Positions 1 to 10,974 of a stretch of DNA of 64,000 nt are shown here, piece by piece. A model generated the notes under the pieces. That model did not search any database and was not told the origin of the DNA. It saw only the letters and a program-made list of their open reading frames with translations. The translations under genes and the position numbers were made by a program. The first letter of the stretch is position 1. Every line of letters starts with the position of its first letter. The DNA comes from Hyposmocoma kahamanoa (lineage: Eukaryota; Arthropoda; Insecta; Lepidoptera; Cosmopterigidae): NCBI RefSeq assembly GCF_003589595.1, contig NW_020656077.1, positions 356,256 to 420,255 on the forward strand, written 5' to 3'.

Positions 1-102
1 GGTGGGACCACAACTGAGGGACCCTCATTCCAACAAAACAAGAATCATCAAAAACGGGTCACAATGCCGGAATCGCGTAAAACTAAAAATTAATTACACA
101 TT
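1..102. other. Window edge, possible LINE 3' tail
   Basis: No gene is evident. The wording around 47-70 (a 'catcaaaaacgggtcac' phrase) resembles the 3' region that often ends RTE-type LINEs in Lepidoptera, but the copy is cut by the window edge, so this is only an impression. Confidence 0.2.
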
Positions 103-344
103 ATGATTTTTTTTGTATTATTTCCTTTTTTATTTTTATGGTATGTTTTTTATGCATGTAGTCATTTGTGGTATGGCATTTCTCTTGACCTAAACGTGAA
201 TTTGATGGTTATCGATTGCCAAATTATTATGGCGTCGTGCGTTCGGCGTATTGAAATTCTAACGTCCCAGAAACATACAGATCTAGTAACATTTTTATTC
301 TCAAGGCCAGTTGAAGACTTACTTAACATACAACGTGCTTTTAA

Positions 345-396
345 ATCATGAAATAGCCTAATGGTTTGACCTACTGCCTCGCAAGCTAACTAAAAA
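345..396 (+). repeat. tRNA-SINE fragment (family E)
   Basis: A short piece reading 'tagcctaatggtttgacc' followed by 'tgcctcgcaagc' matches the A-box end of the better preserved minus-strand copy at 39140-39315. Only the tRNA-like head is present. Confidence 0.4.
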
Positions 397-460
397 CTAC
401 TAGTCTACTAGAAAATGTTTAGGTTCAACGAATTCAATATATCTTATTAGTCACTTAATT

Positions 461-735
461 TTTTTTATGATCTCAAGTGACGGGACGAACAAAATAATCG
501 TGCACTTGGTGTTAAGCGACACGCCTGTCCATAGCAGTTGCAGTGCCACTCAGAGTTTTAAATTGCAAAGATTTGACACTACCGCTGCGCCAGTCGCCTT
601 GAGACATAAGTTGACAAGTCCCATGTGCTTCTAATTTCTCTCTGTGCTCTCTTTACCGCTTGGCGACAGAAATAAGTCAGGTGGCAGTACTTTCGCGGTT
701 GAACTCTTTCACAAGGAGCTCTACTGTTACTAAAA
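461..735 (-). repeat. Poly(A) interspersed repeat, family A, near full length
   Basis: This is the first of about a dozen copies of one ~280-bp family in the window. Read on the minus strand it begins 'agtagagctccttgtgaaag', passes through 'acttgtcaacttatgtctca' and ends 'gtcacttgagatcataaaaa', with the A-run as tail. That tail, together with many 5'-truncated copies, fits retroposition by a LINE machinery (SINE or LINE 3' end). No clear A and B boxes were seen, so I do not call it tRNA-derived. Other copies: 2091, 18237, 20397, 21121, 24510, 29828, 30235, 30934, 38593, 59041 and 62335. Confidence 0.7.
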
Positions 736-1009
736 ATTTACAGTCAAGATCACTTTGAGTGGCCTGTGTCAAATTTAAACCCTAAGTATAAAGGGAGACA
801 ACGTCCGACTCGCCGTTTTTGGCGCAGTTTCGTAGCTTAGGAAATCATAGTGGTTATAGGAATAACAAGCAAATTGTGTTCCATAATGGAATGAAATAGA
901 TTGATATATAAACACGATTTAATCCTACAATTTGTCTTTTTGTACGTCAGAACTGAAGCCACGGGACCTTCTTTTTGCAACGGGAAATGTTTTATGCATA
1001 TTATCCACT

Positions 1010-1275
1010 ATCTAACTCTGGGACTAACTCTTCAGGTGGAGGGTGTACCTACTAAAACTCACCGACTTACCCTTTTGGCTAGGTGTTGTGGGCGCCGTGA
1101 GATCTCACGTATTCACCACTACGACCTCTCTGGATAACCCGGTTTCCGGGGGCTCGCTCGGTCCTTCCGTCAGATCCCCGTCTCCTGTCCGCTGGCCACA
1201 CTAGGGTATTAGGCGAGCAGCCAACTGCGTTCGCCTTTTTCCTCAAGCCACGGGACCTGACTGCTGCATGTATGA
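1010..1275. other. GC-rich unassigned segment
   Basis: This stretch is clearly richer in G and C than its surroundings and is open on the minus strand from 1079 to 1282. The phrase 'aagccacgggacct' occurs twice nearby (around 956 and 1245). It reads like part of a mobile element, but I could not place it in a family. A host exon is not excluded, though no good splice-site pair frames it. Confidence 0.25.
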
Positions 1276-1605
1276 ACCCCAAAGTGTGGGAAGTTTGAAG
1301 TGAAGTTTCTGATTAAGGACATTCATTTTAACTCCAGGTTATGGAAAACGACGTTAACAATGAGTAACATCGATTTACATAACCTGCGGTTGCACACAGC
1401 CGCAACACGAAGCCTATTTGGCTCAGGGTACCTATATCACGTTACGTAGTCAACTTGTCACTTGTGATCAGATTTTATTACTTTATAGGTGACAAAATAT
1501 TAAGTGTTTAGCTATAATAACTTTAAAGAAAATAATACAACATACAGATTGCAACAATTAGGAGTGCATTTTGATTTAGGAGTTCATCAAAACACAGACA
1601 CAGAC

Positions 1606-1608
1606 AGT

Positions 1609-1643
<35 letters not shown>

Positions 1644-1644
1644 G
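1606..1644. repeat. (ACAG)n microsatellite
   Basis: About nine uninterrupted tetranucleotide units follow a degenerate start. Similar short 'cagacagacaga' runs occur at 3673-3687 and may belong to the 3' tails of LINE copies. Confidence 0.9.
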
Positions 1645-2090
1645 TATATTCACAGAAGTCTAAATAAATTATTTAGATTTTTGTGAGTACATTGTTGCCG
1701 CCGGGCAGTTGAAGCCGGGAAGCAAGGGATTGCTGGATATAATAAAATATTCATAAGTATTAAAAGTAATATTTGACATTTGGTTAATATTGCCAATTGT
1801 TTCAAATTATGCAGAGTAAAATCTATTATATTTTCGTTATCGATCTTGTCACTAGAACTCATAATATCATTTTCAATAAAAAATCACTACAACTCATGAT
1901 ATCATTTTCAACAGAAAATGAGACATGAAAATGACACATGATATTTATTATTTGAAAAGTCGTGTCCGTCATCTTGGATTTAGAAATTAATGTAACAAGC
2001 ACTCCCAAACACCTCGAAAACTATACGATACGATATGATTATTGATTTTAAATGCAAACTCCTGTCGGCCATTTCGGATCTAGAATTTTT

Positions 2091-2185
2091 TTTATGACAC
2101 CAAGTGACGGGACCAACAAGTCGTGGCAAGCGACGCCTGTTCATAACAGTTGCAGTGGCACTCAAAGTTCTACCTCGCAAAGATT
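2091..2185 (-). repeat. Family A fragment
   Basis: Only the 3' part is present, with the poly(A) tail seen as a T-run on the plus strand at 2086-2093. It contains the 'gacgggaccaacaagtcgtg' block and ends at the 'cgcaaagat' block. Confidence 0.6.
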
Positions 2186-2389
2186 TTTTTAAATATAGCA
2201 AAATATAATTTCGTTACCTAAAACTACAAATAAATAAAATTATTTGTCTCATCTTTCTTGTTTATACGGAAACTGATGAGATTTTTATCTATGTGAGATG
2301 ATAATGTGCAATCTCTAACTGCGGCACATGTAGTATGTACCATTTTCCATTCAACAAAACACTACAACAATCACACGTAAATACTGCAA

Positions 2390-2515
2390 CCCTGGACGGT
2401 ATGTTCCGAGCCAGTGTATCAGCTCGGACTCGCACCCATCCCGCCGTCGCCTTGCACATCCCGCACGATTACTCTGTCTAGACGTCTCCGTCTGTAGGAG
2501 TTGGTTAGATTGTGA
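2390..2515 (+). promoter_or_regulatory. GC-rich patch, possible 5' UTR exon or promoter of the gene at 4180
   Basis: This is a GC-rich island in an AT-rich background, about 1.7 kb upstream of the first recognised exon. Because that exon begins at a strong acceptor (4125), a noncoding first exon must exist further upstream, and this is the most GC-rich candidate. No TATA box, initiator or donor is convincing, so the assignment is speculative. Confidence 0.2.
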
Positions 2516-3105
2516 TATTAGGCTTTAGTTTATTGTTTGTCCATGATAGTTTTTTTTTCACCTCAGGTATGTTCTCTACAATATCAATTCGTCGTAGAGG
2601 TTCTTCCAAAATTAAATATTATCTTGCTGCTGCCTCAAACTTGGCGTTCTTGATCAACATTACCTGACTACATTCATCGAAACTATAAAAGGAAATAATA
2701 ATAGATTTAAAGGTTTAGACACAGATTACCTAATATTACTACGTAACAGATACATGAGTCTCATACAAAATCAAAAATACCTGCGCTAATAGCCTACTAA
2801 ATTTGATTAATGTTACCAGGCGCTCACTACGTGGAAAAAAGGACCTAAGCACGCGCTCAGAGAGAAAATAACGTTTCCCGTCGTGTGCTGTCGTGCGAAG
2901 CCGAATGCGCTAAGGTTGTACAAGGATTGTAATGTAAATGAAAAACTTGTCTGAGACTTTGAAATTACAATTATTTATTTAGTACTTTCATTATTATATT
3001 AATTATTTTATTATATCTATCTACGAAATTACCATTATTTATTTAGTTATTTACTCAATTAGAGGTCGTCGTTTTGAATACACTGCACTGCCGGCGACAC
3101 ACTCA

Positions 3106-3494
3106 GGGCGCGTTCCCATTATGTCGTAACGTTTTATTTATCATTGGACGACTGTCGTGTCTAGCCTGTTACCGTTTCACGACTATCTGTGGTGACTGTG
3201 TCGTGGACGTTTATTTTATCGTTGAACGACTGTTGTATCTAGCTGTTCCCAGTATATCGTGACGACAATTTGTCGGCTCGCGGCAGCCACTATATCGTTT
3301 CCACGACAGAATCGTTTGAAGTTGCGATTATCTGTCGTCACATTTTTATCGTGTTGTTTTATTTTTCGTCGGACCACTGTCGTTCTAGCTCTTCCTATTG
3401 TCACGACAGTCTGTCGTCGTAACGATAGTTAATCGTGTTGTACTATATTAGAACAACTTAATTTAAATATATAAGCCGCGATACTTTAGAAGTC
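3106..3494 (+). mobile_element. Truncated copy of the GGGCGCGTTCCC inverted-repeat element
   Basis: It starts 'gggcgcgttcccattatgtc', identical to the terminus of the 444-bp element at 20538-20981, and then follows that element through many short 'gtcgtcacgac'-like motifs as far as 'atataagccgcgatactt'. The far ~50 bp including the second terminus are missing; Helitron-like sequence follows directly. Short open frames inside it are by-products of the repeat. Confidence 0.7.
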
Positions 3495-3622
3495 TTAGAG
3501 GGAGTGAAATAGGGGATGAAAGTTTGTATGGAGAATCAATAAAATCAAGAAAATTAGTATAATACAGTAGGCAGTACTCGAAGTACTTATTCTACAGAGA
3601 CGAAGTTGCGAGCATCAGCTAG
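3495..3622 (+). mobile_element. Helitron-like 3' end
   Basis: The segment runs from 'agggagtgaaataggggatg' to 'gaagttgcgagcatcagcta' and stops with CTAG at 3619-3622, as Helitron 3' ends (CTRR) do. Very similar sequence lies on the minus strand at 63879-63950. No Rep/helicase coding region is present, so this would be a non-autonomous copy or a fragment. Confidence 0.45.
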
Positions 3623-3631
3623 AAAAAAAAA

Positions 3632-3740
3632 ATGATTTTAGACTAGTTCATCAGTTTGGGAGCTACGTTGCCACAGACAGACAGACAAAGGCTTTAAACT
3701 TATAACTCCTCTTTTTAGCGTCGGGAGTTAAAAATTAACT
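3632..3740 (+). repeat. Short LINE-tail-like repeat
   Basis: The text 'cagtttgggagctacgttgc', a short (CAGA)n run and 'gcgtcgggagttaaaaatta' match my recollection of RTE-type 3' tails in Lepidoptera. No coding part is present. Confidence 0.3.
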
Positions 3741-4125
3741 CCCTGTATCTGAAAGTAATGACATCTGGCATCGTAGATGGCAACTAACACGAAAGCGCCT
3801 ATAGCGCCCGCCCGCCTTGTTATAAACCGCCCAGAGGATGCCGCCCAAAAAGATTGTTGAGAATTTAACAGATGTCGCTGTTGGTTTTAGTTTAAATGTT
3901 AGATAGCAATTCTGATTTTATGACCTTGAACTCTCCTATTTCTCTGTAGTTGGAATATGAAATTAATTTTCAGTTTTTTTTTTATTTTGTTACAAAAGTG
4001 AAGCTTCGAAACTCAATAAAAATGTTTTAAATGAAATCTCAATATGCGGAATTTCATACTCTTGCGTCTTGGTTTATGGAGTTCTTATATTTTCGTTGTA
4101 ACCTTATCGATTTGTTCTTTTTCAG

Positions 4126-4179
4126 AAGCTCGAGTAGGCGACGCTAGCATGCGAGAGCGCGGCGTCACATGACTGCCCC
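4126..4179 (+). promoter_or_regulatory. 5' UTR part of the first recognised exon, with an upstream ORF
   Basis: The acceptor 'tttgttctttttcag' ending at 4125 is strong, so the exon probably starts at 4126. An upstream ATG at 4149 has A at -3 and opens a 7-codon ORF (MRERGVT) that stops with TGA at 4170-4172, seven bases before the main ATG. An in-frame TAG at 4135-4137 closes the main frame upstream. The uORF is well placed to reduce initiation at the main start, whose own context (C at -3, G at +4) is weaker. Confidence 0.5.
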
Positions 4180-4251
4180 ATGGCGTCCGACGCGCGCTCT
4201 CGATCGCCGCAAGATGGCGCGCGAAGAAGGCGTGACTTCATCAGGTTCCCT
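4180..4251 (+). CDS. Coding exon 1 of an unrecognised large disordered protein
   Basis: This exon holds the probable initiator ATG, the first in-frame ATG after the stop at 4135. It encodes a short, very basic N-terminus (MASDARSRSPQDGARRRRDF). Two donors are possible. The one at 4252 (after CCT, phase 0) joins in frame to the exon at 4837. The one at 4245 (after ATC AG, phase 2) would join in frame to an acceptor at 4989. Both are weak beyond the GT. I prefer the first because the peptide encoded at 4837-4951 looks like real protein and the acceptor ending at 5074 has a long pyrimidine tract. If neither is used, the frame runs to TAG at about 4276. No homolog is recognised. Confidence 0.5.
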
Positions 4252-4836
4252 GTATTTACCATTTTAAATTCATTTTAGAATAAGTCATCTTTGTTGCTTC
4301 AGTAATAGAAAATAGTCAAACATATATAGTTTATCTTGGCAAATATTGTATCATCATAAGCTGCGTTGACAGATGGGAACAGAGGACTATGAACCATCGC
4401 CATAAATTACCTCAAATTACGATGCTATGAAATAATTATTACAAATTGTCAACATTACTTCGAGGTCGCGTTGTCGCCAAATCACCAACATTAACCTATT
4501 TATAGTCGCGGCGTCTTCCGTTCGTCTGACTGCCACCTGCTATCCTTAGCCAGAGAATGCTTACTTTTTAAACTGCACTAGAACCTAATGTATTTCTTAT
4601 CTAAGTAGTATGTAATAGTTTCAAAATGTTGCTGGTCACTCACTGATTTTCTTGATCAATTTACATCAAACTAATATTAAAAGATTTCAATATTTGTAAG
4701 GTTACTACACTGGTAAGGAATATCAAAACTTTGAAAACTGAAATTAGAAAAACGCTAGCTGTTCAGTAACTTTTGTTCTTAATAGTACATCGACATTTTG
4801 GATGAATAAAACTTTGTTGTAACTGTTGAACCGTAG

Positions 4837-4951
4837 GAGAGTGGGTCGTGGGGAATCCTCCCGGAATTCAACGGCGGATCGCGGGGGAAGCTTGCCCGCT
4901 CTAAATCTGTCGCACTCGCCGCCAAGCTTTTCGGCGTGCGGACGCTCGGAC
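4837..4951 (+). CDS. Coding exon 2 of the same gene (hidden exon)
   Basis: A GC-rich 115-bp block follows the acceptor 'actgttgaaccgtag' ending at 4836 and precedes a GT at 4952. In the frame of the large exon it encodes 38 residues including GKLARSKSVALAAKLFG, with a basic RSKS site that could be a kinase or 14-3-3-type target. It ends with one base of a split codon (C). Joined to AG at 5075 this gives CAG (Gln) and stays in frame. The 123-bp intron 4952-5074 removes two in-frame stops (TAA at 4963 and at 4969). The donor 'cggacgtaccc' is poor, which is the main weakness. The +1 frame is also open here, so the peptide assignment rests on phase agreement. Confidence 0.45.
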
Positions 4952-5074
4952 GTACCCTAATCTAAATATAACGGCGTCGTGTGCGCAGGTCCCCGTACGT
5001 GACGCTGGGTGCGGTGCGGTACGCCGTCCGCCGCGCACCGCCCCCGCGGGCCTGCCCCTGCCGCTGCTGCTCAG

Positions 5075-7041
5075 AGGAAGCGGTGGCGGCGTGCCTTGGT
5101 CGCGCGAAGCCTGATCGCCGCACGCTGGATCGCTTCCAACGCAATCTGGGCCGCGGCGGGCGCGAAGAGCGGCCCTCCCGCCAAAAACGCTTGCGGGACC
5201 TCACCGAGCGCTTACTGCGCGCCCATACCACACCACTGCATACACCTTCTCCCCCACCACCACCACCACCGCCTCCACCACATTCAGCCCCCGTGCTTCC
5301 TCCTGTACCACCACCAAGATCTCGACATCGTCATAGTCCTCCGCGAGGTGTCTCCGTTGATCGCTACGATGATTTTGATGCTAATAAAATCACTCTAGTT
5401 CGCGTCGAACCTCGTTCGATAGTGGGATCTTATGCACAAAAAACTATACCATACAGAAGTGCATCTTTTTCACAAGGTGATTTTGCTCCTGATAAGTATT
5501 ACAGAGGCATCAGTCGACAACAACCTTCAATTTTTGACTTTGGGAAACGGTCAGCAAGGGCGGATTCGGAAAGGGCAGGAATTTCAGCATCAATTCGTGA
5601 TGCCGAGTCTACAAGTGCAACAGAAGAAAATGTAACTGAAGGTGGGTCGGTTGCTTCCGTAGACTCTGCTGTTGGATCCGACGAGGGCTTACTGGCGCAC
5701 GCCTCTCCAGCGCCGCGATCGCCTCCACCGGATGCACCACATAAGCAGTTGGGAGCGCGGTCGCTTACACATCCTTTGCCACGACGGGTACCGCCAGTAC
5801 GAGAAGAGGGCCGAAGCGAAGCTAGTGGCAGTCTTCCTGCGCTTATGGCACCACGTGTTTTACATGAACTGCGCGAAGAAAGTGATGGTTCACAGGCCGA
5901 TAGTGCTCAAGCACACAGTGAAGGCACTTCACCACTTGAACCTGCCCAGCCTTTTACTTTTCCACCTCTTCCAGCTCCTCCTCCAAATGCGTGTGCGAAT
6001 ATAGACTGTGAGTGTATAAACTTTCCAGTTGAACGTGAAGATTCAGCTAGCGCGATTGCCAGTTCTATTCCTGTGCCTGTATATGAGTGTATTGTGAAAC
6101 AGTGGTCGCAAGAGTTACCGCAGGAGGAAACGCAAAGATCGGATGCTGCATCAGATGGGTCATTAGATCGTGACAAAGAAGACGAAACGATTACGAGTGA
6201 ACAAGTAGCCAATTTGTTAGCTGCTGTGAAAGATAGGGATCTCACACCTGCACCAGCCCCTTTAAGCGCCAGAGAGCGACGCAAGCCATTAGACAAAAGT
6301 AAGAGAAGAAAAGGAATTTATATAACTACTGCTAGTGATGACGGAGGGGAAGAGGAAACAACACCTACTATTAATGGTTGTAAGCGTGAAAATAGTGACG
6401 CTTCTCTTCAGGAAATGCGCCTGTCAGCTGAAACTAGAACGTCGTCGTTACTAGGTGATAAATCTGACGACTCTTGTACAAATGGTCCACCCAGTCCTTG
6501 TGAAGCTCCTATAATGATGTGGCCTCGTTCGGAAGAATTACGGGCTAGACGAGCTAGATTCTCACAGCAAAGTTCTGATGAAAGAGATGAAGATTCTTAT
6601 CGAGCAAGGCGAAAGTACGGGGTAATTTCTAGAGGTGATTCCCCTTCAGAGGCTGAAAGTGATTCCTGTTCGAGGGATCGGACTGCTTCGCCATCTCCTT
6701 ACAGTCCTTCAGACGTTTCTGAACTTGAGGTTAGACGACAACAATTTTGTAGAGGACCCTTTGGAAAAACACTTGAAGCACCAGCGAGTAGGTCAGTTGA
6801 AGTAGGGAGAAGAAGTTTGTCTGATGCAACTGTTCCTAGTCGTAAAACAAGTGCTGGTGCTGCAACCGTTGGGACAAGAACAAGGGGTCCAACACATGTT
6901 AGAGCAACATCTTCACCATCCAAATTAGCTGGAGTGAAACCAGGAGCTGATTTGCTGGCAGAACTTCTTCGAGGCAGCTCAGAAGCTCTTTCCAACTCAT
7001 CAACTTTTGACAATGTTGTACTCACACTGCATCAGCACAAT
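5075..7041 (+). CDS. Large coding exon 3, Ser/Pro/Glu-rich disordered protein
   Basis: This exon gives about 655 residues in one uninterrupted frame and ends at a textbook donor (AAT|GTAAGT) in phase 0. With exons 1 and 2 the model protein is 718 residues so far, and it continues in exons outside the window. Features in order: a basic segment (DRFQRNLGRGGREERPSRQK), a run of ten prolines near residues 122-131, a block with VRVEPRSIVGSYAQKTIPYR followed by SASFSQ (about 170-200), long acidic/serine stretches, a basic ERRKPLDKSKRRKGIYI patch, and a C-terminal helical-looking LLAELLRGSSEALS. No enzyme domain or membrane segment is visible. Composition suggests a cytoskeletal or signalling scaffold with phosphorylation sites, but this is inference. 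The frame is also open from 4981, so an alternative acceptor at 4988 is possible. Codon choice is GC-rich at the 5' end and AT-richer later. Confidence 0.8.
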
Positions 7042-7101
7042 GTAAGTACTTTTTACTTGATTTGTAGTTTGTTATTATTAACCTCGATTGCGTGTAGTTA
7101 G

Positions 7102-9040
7102 AGCAACAAAGTTACAGATATACTGAATTTTGCTATTAGATGTTTATCTTCGCGGAGAATAAGTTGTGTTATTGCCAAAGTTTATTGGTGGTAATTTGGG
7201 TTACAAGAACAATTTCGGGTACAGATTATTAAATCCGCGATCAAATTCAGGGTCGGGTGATATTTTTTAAATACATTACTCGCATTTCCCAGCGTTTTTC
7301 GGACCAATGTCATATGACTCACGCGCACGCGACAGCTGTTCCAGACACATTAAAAATCTTAAGGGAGATTCAGTAGCCATTTATTTATAATCTACGAAAC
7401 CGAACTTAGATTCTGAGTGAAAAATTACTATCTATTTGAATTAAAAGGAACGCTATCCCAGGGAAACCAATGTAAACGTTAAGAGCAACTTAAATCTAAG
7501 TAATTCTTAAATCCGCTTTATGAGTCTTATGTCGAATGTATTTTCGAAGGCTTTTTTCATTTGTTAATTCAATATAAAAATTATTTAAATACCATTTCTG
7601 ATTCTCTTACACCTACTAATGTTTTATTTTGATCTTTGAGCAACACGTAATAAATTCATCTTGAGTAGCGCTCCATGACTCATTGTGGCAAGAAACTATG
7701 TACTGTTTCTTTATATACTTTTGAGTAAATGTGTTTTGTTGCCCTTGGGGTCCTTTCTATTTTTATTTCACTTTTCAAAGAGTGTTTACGGTATTCTGTA
7801 ATATTTTGCTTTTAGTTGTATAACACGTCTGTGCTCTAGATTTTCATTTCAAATGAACTGGCTGTCGCATTAAACTATACAAAATATTAAAAACATGTTT
7901 GTTTCTCATAACGTTGAATGACTTTCTATCTTTAGGCCAATATCGTGCACATCATCGATTCAAAGTCAATTGCGTGCACGAGTATTCACGTAGCTCTGTT
8001 TTCCTCAATTGACATAGAGCTCATTAGTCAAATTAATTGTACTCGTTGTTTGTATGTTACACACCCTATTTTAGAGGTGTCCTTGGGATTTTTTCTACCA
8101 CACATGCATTCCTGGTATCTTGTATGTTAACCTCACATTTGTAAGAAGTTGAGGAGTTGAGACGGTGACATTATTGTCTTACTAAAATAATGTTTGGGCT
8201 ATCTCAAACGATACCTAATACTTTATTTACGAGTGGGAACATGGCCTCTTCTATTTTAATGGTCTCGTCTAAGATTTTAGATGAGTACAATTATTAAACA
8301 CGTGAACAGCGAGCTAATGGAGCCGATGGATTCTTTTATTTTATCGGGATTTATTACAATAGCGTTGCAAGATTCACTTAACGCTGCGGGAATCAATGGC
8401 TACCTGTGGGGCAGTGCCGCCGTGCTACACTGAATTCTAATGTTACAATCACACTTTAAATTCAGATGGATATCTTTACTAATACTGAACTACGTAAACC
8501 ATCCTATTTTCTTGATTCATCATCTCCCATTAGCTTTCCGGGAAATATAAATGACATCATAAAAATAAGAACATTTATAATTTTTTTTTTATATTGAACA
8601 GTCAAATCTTGATAAATGTTACTAAATTTACATAGATTTTCAGGATTTTTAACCACTTTACTAAATGCAACCTAGGAGATGCCTGTGATACTTCATTTGA
8701 CGTCATAGGGATGATGTAAAGTCTATAGATATTTAGTGTTTTTGATTTTTAAAAGTAAAAGTTCTATGTTATATAGAACTTTTTATTCTATATATCAATA
8801 ATAATAATTGGTAAAGTACAATAAAAGCTTAGATACTAGAAAGTACAATTAGGACATTTCAAAATACATTTTAGAAAATTTCGGAAAACGTTTATCCTAT
8901 CGTTAATTTACAGGTCTCAAAGAAGTAATAACACTGACATGTTAATTCATTGCCTATGATTAAAATTCATACTCTAAGAATGAATACCCGAACTATAAAC
9001 GTATTCTTTAAATTATCGAATTTTTTTATCGATATACCTC
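7102..9040. other. AT-rich intronic sequence, nothing recognised
   Basis: No open frame of protein-like composition, RNA gene or structured repeat was seen here apart from short homopolymer runs. Confidence 0.5.
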
Positions 9041-9042
9041 AT

Positions 9043-9155
9043 AGGAAATGAAACTATTTTTCCGGATTTAAATCGCGTATATTTGTTTTTTCAAACAAAC
9101 CGACGTTTCGGGCCCTTTACAGGTCCCATGGTCATGGTTGATATACCTCATCTAG
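9043..9155 (-). repeat. One arm of the fold-back element (see 17456-17808)
   Basis: The run 'actatttttccggatttaaa' through 'ttttttcaaacaaaccgacg' to 'tttacaggtcccatgg' is the reverse complement of the right arm of the fold-back at 17456-17808. It ends in 'ttgatatacctcatct', where the other arm should begin, so only one arm is left. The phrase 'atatacctcat' also occurs just upstream at 9033. Confidence 0.55.
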
Positions 9156-10663
9156 AGATGAGCAAATAAATAGCAAATGCAGTGTAATAAAGTAACCTTT
9201 GCACATTTTCGCAAAAAATTATGAATTTTTGAAAATAGAAATGATTTTCCGCTCATTTTTTAGAAATAAACATTAATTTGGTGTCATTTTTACTTTGGTT
9301 TACTTACTTATGCAAAGGCTATTCATTTAAAAGCGAGGCTTATAATTTTTTTTTATGAAATACGTAATGCACATCGTTACAAGGATAAATTGTGTTCATT
9401 TTCATGAACTGTCATTGGGATCACACTAGATTATTTTTAGTACAGTTATAGTGTCACAGTTTTCGTTCCAAAATGTCAGGAGAATAAAAAGAAGTCGTGC
9501 TGTGGTAAGGAATCTGGAACTAAAGGTAATAAATTTAAACAATATTAAAATTGATACAAAATTGACATTTTTCACTTTGTGAGCATGTGATATTAGCAAC
9601 CAGTGCAGTGTTTTCGTTAACTTCTCTTGTGGGTTCAGTGCGCTTAGCTTTTTAGCTCTTGGGGTTGAATGAAATGTCGTATAGCAAAAAATTATCCTGG
9701 CGCAAAAAACTATGGAAGATACAGTTGTTTCGGTGACTCTTTGTATGATTCATATGTAAAATAGGTCAGTGGCGGAGCCGGCATGCGATTGTTTGTGTAT
9801 GTTCGTTTCTAGGTTACTTCACGTTTGAACGCAGCTCGGCGTGTAAAGGCTCAACCAACCCAACACGTTATAATATTATTGTTCCCAGAAATTTGGAATC
9901 AGTTTAGTGATTATCTGAGCCGCCTTGTTATTGTAAGCATCATCAGAAGTTCTTCGAATCACTTTGTAATCTTTGCAATCTTAAAAAATGAATAAGAAAC
10001 CTTCATAGGTTATTCTTGTAGCTACTGTTACAATCAGTTATTTAGCTGCTGCAAGTTTATTTTGTGGTGATCTCATTAAATTTCGTATCGTTGTCGTGTT
10101 CTTTTTCATTCATTCGATGTCCATAAAGATATCGATTTATAGTATCTAATGGCCACTAGACTAAAAATAAAGCAAAATGATACGTTATTTTCTTCTTCTT
10201 CTTCTTTTAAATGTTATGGCTCCATCGAAATAATCAATGATTTTGCCAATGTCAAGTAAAAATAACTATGTTCGGTAGTTTAATATTATTATTAATCTGG
10301 ACGCTATTTGAGTAGTCAATAGGTATGTCATTGTGACAAAAAAGTTTATTTTTACGTAAACGTAAATATAAGTTTGGTATATAGTTTTTTTGGTGTTTTT
10401 TTTTTTTTTTTTTTTTTATACCTGACAGGCGAATGACTCCACTCCACCTGTTTAATTGGGGTTGCCATTTTTTTATTTTCTCTCGAGTTTAATTAATATC
10501 CGTACTATTTTATTTCAAGATTGTCCAATTGCATAAACAATACTTCGACGACATGCCAATTTATTCCTGTTTATATAAGATGCTGCCTATGACAGTTCGC
10601 TTATTTTAGCTTATATAAAACACTTTTCTTGTTAGAGTTCCGTAGAGAAACATTAACGTTTTC

Positions 10664-10974
10664 TCTTAGAGAGGTTACACACGGCGACTTTTAGCACCGT
10701 TGCAAACGTATTGCATCGATAGAGTCGCGTCGTTGCACCGATGCAAACGCGCTGCAAGAGCGCGACTGCGTCGTTACAAACGCGCGATTGCATCGCTACG
10801 CTTGGCATTTATAGGCGATTGCATCGATAAAGTCGTGCGTTTGCACCATTGCAAACGCGCTGCAAGAGCGCAACTGCATCGTTACAAACGCGCGATTGCA
10901 TCGCTACACTTGGCATTTATAGGCGATTGCATCGATAGAGTCGTGCGTTTGTACCGTTGCAAACGCGCTGCATT
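10664..10974 (+). repeat. 108-bp tandem repeat inside an inverted-repeat element end
   Basis: Units starting 'ttgcatcgatagagtcg' recur at 10711, 10819 and 10927, a period of exactly 108 bp, with about 2.4 copies. Each unit contains 'gcaaacgcgctgcaagagcg' and 'ttggcatttataggcga'. The block begins 'gttacacacggcgactttta', which matches in reverse the end of the element at 32705-32803. Because 108 is divisible by three, the block keeps a reading frame open (10700-11158) with a 36-residue repeat, but there is no sign of a real gene. Confidence 0.7.

Noticed and set aside
3074..3262. A frame sharing peptide sequence with minus 20825-21043, suggesting a small conserved protein
   Set aside because: Both are translations of the same MITE terminus; the similarity is at DNA level and non-coding.
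4962..5231. An Arg-rich open frame on the minus strand
   Set aside because: It is the antisense shadow of the GC-rich large exon.
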